Assembly: GCF_003345295.1 (NCBI RefSeq)
Contig: NZ_CP031056.1
Coordinates: 434,001 to 498,000, forward strand
Direction of reading: 5' to 3'
From: Vibrio splendidus
GTDB taxonomy: Bacteria; Pseudomonadota; Gammaproteobacteria; Enterobacterales; Vibrionaceae
DNA length: 64,000 nt
Part shown: piece by piece, positions 61,458-64,000 of the stretch
How positions within the stretch are numbered: position 1 is the stretch's first letter
How the letters are laid out: each line of letters starts with the position of its first letter
Position numbers and translations under genes: made by a program
Notes under the pieces: generated by a model
What the model was told of the DNA's origin: nothing
Database searches by the model: none
Seen by the model: the letters and a program-made list of their open reading frames with translations, nothing else

Positions 61458-61852
61458 TACTTAGCCTCCTGATCTTGTGCGTTATTCTGATCTTTAGCTT
61501 GATTCTCTTTCACTGAATCGGCTTGTTTGAGTTGAGCAATTTCTTCCTGAAGCGTGCTAACCTGATCGATTAAAATATCAACACGATGATGAATGTCGTG
61601 TTGTTCTTCTTCTAATTTAGCAAAGCCCCAGCCACGATCTTTGCGCCATAGTGTCGCCCAAATCCATAGGAACGGCCAAATTGTGTGCAAAGTGAATAGG
61701 CTAACCCAGCCTGAAACATGAATAGCATCTTGATGAGGATGATTGCGTTCTTTCGCTATTTCGTAAGGAATATCGTGAATAACGATGATGCCGTAAAAGA
61801 TGACTAATGCTACGAAAATAAGTAAGCCGAGCGCAAAGTAGTCTAAAAACAT
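61457..61852 (-). CDS. yiaW: DUF3302 inner-membrane protein, YiaW-like
   Basis: A 131-residue protein with two membrane helices (about 3-26 and 46-68), then a cytoplasmic coiled coil (about 78-115) and a charged Gln/Glu-rich tail. The stretch IVIHDIPYEIAKERNHPHQD and WVSLFTLHTIWPFLWIWATLW is the DUF3302 signature. It is the first gene of the yiaWV unit, with AAGGATC as ribosome site. Function unknown. Confidence 0.88.
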   Translation of the reverse strand: MFLDYFALGLLIFVALVIFYGIIVIHDIPYEIAKERNHPHQDAIHVSGWVSLFTLHTIWPFLWIWATLWRKDRGWGFAKLEEEQHDIHHRVDILIDQVSTLQEEIAQLKQADSVKENQAKDQNNAQDQEAK

Positions 61853-62102
61853 AACAGATCCTTGTAATGTTAGATATTAGTTATAAATATACTACGCTAT
61901 CATCCAAGTAATTGTTATAAAAATGATTTACCGAGTTGAAAATAATGTGTTGTCGCTTCTAATGCGAATAAAAGCATGGATGAATCTTATAAAATCTCAT
62001 CGCGTTTGAAGAGGCTATTTCGGCTTTCTGGTTGGTATTTCAGCTGAAATGATGACAGCTACGATTTTAAATGACGTGCATAACCACAAGGGATAAATAC
62101 GG

Positions 62103-63005
62103 ATGTATATAGGTGAATTGGCGGCCATTGGCGCTGCAATTGTGTGGGCATGTGCGACATGGATCTATGGGCAATTTGGACATCGCTTCTCTGCGATGCA
62201 ATTGAACATTGTTAAGGGTGTTGTAGCCTCTGGCATGATGCTGTTGGTCATGCCGTTAATACCTATGCCTGAATTTGAATTGAGTACCAACCATTTTCTG
62301 ATATTGGCAATTTCAGGTGTGATTGGCATTGCGATTGGAGACAGCGCCTATTTTGCGGCGTTGAAAAGAATCGGTGCCAATAAGACGCTGTTACTGGAAT
62401 CTTTAGCACCGCCTCTTTCTGGTGTGCTGGCATTAATGTTCCTTGGCGCTGTATTGACAGTACAAAGTTGGCTCGGTGTCGTGATTACAACACTAGCGGT
62501 GATCTTTGTCGTCTTCCAGCCATCACAATCGGCGAGCGGTGATTCTAAAGACAAAGCGCAGTGGGGTGGCATTGGTTATGGGCTTGTGGCGAGTGTTTGT
62601 CAGGCATCCGGTGTGGTGATTTCTCATTACGCGTTAGTGGCGGGTGATATCCCACCATTGTTAGGTGCTTTGATTCGCCTGACGATTGGCGTGTTTGCCG
62701 TAATGCTGATTATCCCTTTTGTTGAAAAGAAGCCGTATTCATCGATAAAAAGAGATTTATGGGAAATGACCAAGTTCGATAAACTTTGGTTATTAGGGGC
62801 AATCTTTGTCGGAACCTTTTTGGCATTGTGGCTTCAGCAAGTTGCATTGAAGAATGCGAACCCTGCGATTGCACAAACATTGATTGCGACCAGTCCGGTC
62901 TTTATTTTGGTGATTTATGCGATTAAAGGGGAGAAGGTGTCAAAGCAAAGCGTCATAGGGACGCTTGCTGCCCTTGCTGGAATATCTCTGTTCTTTTATC
63001 AATAA
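62103..63005 (+). CDS. EamA/DMT-superfamily transporter
   Basis: A 300-residue inner-membrane protein with ten hydrophobic helices in two EamA repeats (about 1-140 and 155-300). GDSAYFAALKRIGANKTLLLESLAPPL near 79-105 is typical of the first repeat. It may export amino acids or other metabolites; the substrate cannot be read. AAGGGATAAATACGG precedes ATG 62103. Confidence 0.85.
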   Translation: MYIGELAAIGAAIVWACATWIYGQFGHRFSAMQLNIVKGVVASGMMLLVMPLIPMPEFELSTNHFLILAISGVIGIAIGDSAYFAALKRIGANKTLLLESLAPPLSGVLALMFLGAVLTVQSWLGVVITTLAVIFVVFQPSQSASGDSKDKAQWGGIGYGLVASVCQASGVVISHYALVAGDIPPLLGALIRLTIGVFAVMLIIPFVEKKPYSSIKRDLWEMTKFDKLWLLGAIFVGTFLALWLQQVALKNANPAIAQTLIATSPVFILVIYAIKGEKVSKQSVIGTLAALAGISLFFYQ

Positions 63006-63016
63006 GATGCAGGCTT

Positions 63017-63054
63017 ACCTACAGACCTACAGACCTACAGACCTACAGACCTAC
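63017..63054. repeat. 8-base tandem repeat after the EamA gene
   Basis: ACCTACAG is repeated four and three-quarter times, between the stop of the EamA gene and the stop of the converging GGDEF gene, which are only 55 bases apart. No terminator is seen here. Confidence 0.85.
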
Positions 63055-63060
63055 GTGGCA

Positions 63061-64000
63061 CTATTCTGTACACACTTGATTACGGCCATTGGCTTTAGCT
63101 CGGTATAGCGCTTTATCGGCACGGTAGAAGGTACGCTGAGTATTTTCTCCGTCGCGATGTAAAGTGATACCGATACTCACGGTTAAACCGCGTTCTCCGA
63201 GTATTTCATGCCATCCGAATTGGAAGATGCGCTCTCGATAATTTTCAGAGTGCATTTCTGCTTTCGCAAGGTCAGTGTTCTCAAGGATGACTAGGAACTC
63301 TTCTCCGCCAAACCTGACACATGACGCGCCTCTAAACTTAAAGTATGAGCGCAGCTCTTGAGAAACGCTGACAATCGCTTTATCACCCACTAAGTGGCTG
63401 AGTTCATCATTGATAGACTTAAAGTGGTCGATATCAACAACCATCAAGGCGAAAGGTGCTTCGTGAAGCAACAGGTCTTTTAGTTTCACATCTAACCATC
63501 GACGGTTGTGTAACCCGGTCAGTGGGTCGGTGAAAACATCTTGTTGTAGTTGAGCAACTGTATTCTTGTGTTGTTCAGTCGTCTCTTTGAGTTCTCTATT
63601 TTCTTGCTCAGAGAGAATGAGTTTGAGTTGTAACTCAAAACGCGATAGGCGGCGTAGTTGGCTTGCACCGAGTTCGCTGATCGGGATCTGCTTCATCAGA
63701 TCCGTTTCAATTCGGTAACCTTTTTTCTCATAGCTCAGAGCTTCTTGAAAACGGCCCTGATTCATACATACGTCACTCAAAGAGTCATAGAAACGCTTTG
63801 CAAGCACTGGCGATGAGTAGGCTTTTACACGTTTGTCTGTGCTCGACAAAATCATGCTCGCATAGTCTTGCTTTCCGGTTGCACTTAGGCAATGTGCTAA
63901 CTCGAGACGAGTCATGGTTGCGAGCCAACTTGCTTGAGTGCTGTTGGCTGGGTATTGAACTTTTGATAGGCAACGTAAGGCTTCATGGTATTTCTTCTTA
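63061..64000 (-). CDS. Diguanylate cyclase with TPR-like region, partial at the window edge
   Basis: The C-terminal part of a GGDEF protein whose frame stays open to the right edge; the start lies beyond the window. The visible N-terminal part is helical and TPR-like (YHEALRCLSKVQ, then QEALSYEKKGY), followed by a coiled coil (about 63600-63540) and a GGDEF domain with VDIDHFKSINDELSHLVGD and an intact GGEEF. No RxxD inhibitory site directly precedes it. It is probably an active c-di-GMP synthase, in contrast to the GGKEF protein at 3152. An ATG at 63915 is internal to the domain structure and is not taken as the start. Confidence 0.88.
   Translation of the reverse strand, partial: KKKYHEALRCLSKVQYPANSTQASWLATMTRLELAHCLSATGKQDYASMILSSTDKRVKAYSSPVLAKRFYDSLSDVCMNQGRFQEALSYEKKGYRIETDLMKQIPISELGASQLRRLSRFELQLKLILSEQENRELKETTEQHKNTVAQLQQDVFTDPLTGLHNRRWLDVKLKDLLLHEAPFALMVVDIDHFKSINDELSHLVGDKAIVSVSQELRSYFKFRGASCVRFGGEEFLVILENTDLAKAEMHSENYRERIFQFGWHEILGERGLTVSIGITLHRDGENTQRTFYRADKALYRAKANGRNQVCTE

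Overview
The window looks like a Vibrio of the Splendidus/Tasmaniensis type, most likely from the smaller chromosome. The evidence is a quorum-regulatory Qrr small RNA with a sigma-54 promoter and LuxO boxes, a DUF368/PopT transporter of the kind described in Vibrio cholerae, a full maltose/maltodextrin regulon, and protein sequences of Vibrio character throughout. No phage, insertion sequence, integron, CRISPR array, tRNA or rRNA was seen. It reads as ordinary core and accessory chromosome, with two strong functional blocks.

Left part (1-27,200). Housekeeping genes come first: ferredoxin-NADP reductase behind a Fur-like box, a YihG-type acyltransferase, a TrmK-like methyltransferase and a membrane-bound GGDEF protein with a degenerate GGKEF motif. 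A large alpha-glucan block follows (5,147-24,090): glgX, lamB and malM around a cluster of MalT boxes, an esterase, a GH133-type debranching enzyme, a lone malE, a DexB-like glucan 1,6-alpha-glucosidase with a divergent LysR regulator, a cytoplasmic GH13 amylase-like enzyme and a large lipoprotein pullulanase. Surface pullulanase would cut branched glucan, LamB and a MalE-dependent transporter (MalFGK not in this window) would import oligosaccharides, and the cytoplasmic enzymes would finish breakdown. Then come a DUF1294 protein, a LysE-type exporter with a divergent Lrp regulator, and a LysR regulator.

Middle (27,386-37,439). This is a sulfur-oxyanion respiration locus: tetrathionate reductase ttrBCA, the divergent two-component system ttrSR, and a diheme cytochrome pair that I read as TsdB and TsdA (thiosulfate dehydrogenase/tetrathionate reductase). 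An identical 18-base palindromic element lies 60-70 bases upstream of both ttrB and tsdB, so both units are probably controlled by TtrR. I consider this the most interesting regulatory observation in the window.

Right part (37,748-64,000). A Sel1-repeat protein, SstT and a second-type RsgA GTPase are followed by a copper-delivery operon (unknown protein, Sco, PCuAC), PopT, the Qrr RNA, and then malT divergent from malP-malQ-glgB with CRP and MalT sites between them. The window ends with a TetR-like regulator, a complete ECF transporter (S, fused A-A, T), a YiaV/YiaW pair, an EamA-type transporter and the C-terminal part of a GGDEF protein that runs off the right edge.

Starts were corrected by hand where the longest open frame began inside a terminator or lacked a ribosome site (fpr, lamB, the GH133 gene, the DexB-like gene, pullulanase, lysE, popT, malT, glgB, ECF S). 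Function calls rest on recognised motifs and family resemblance read by eye; no database search was run.
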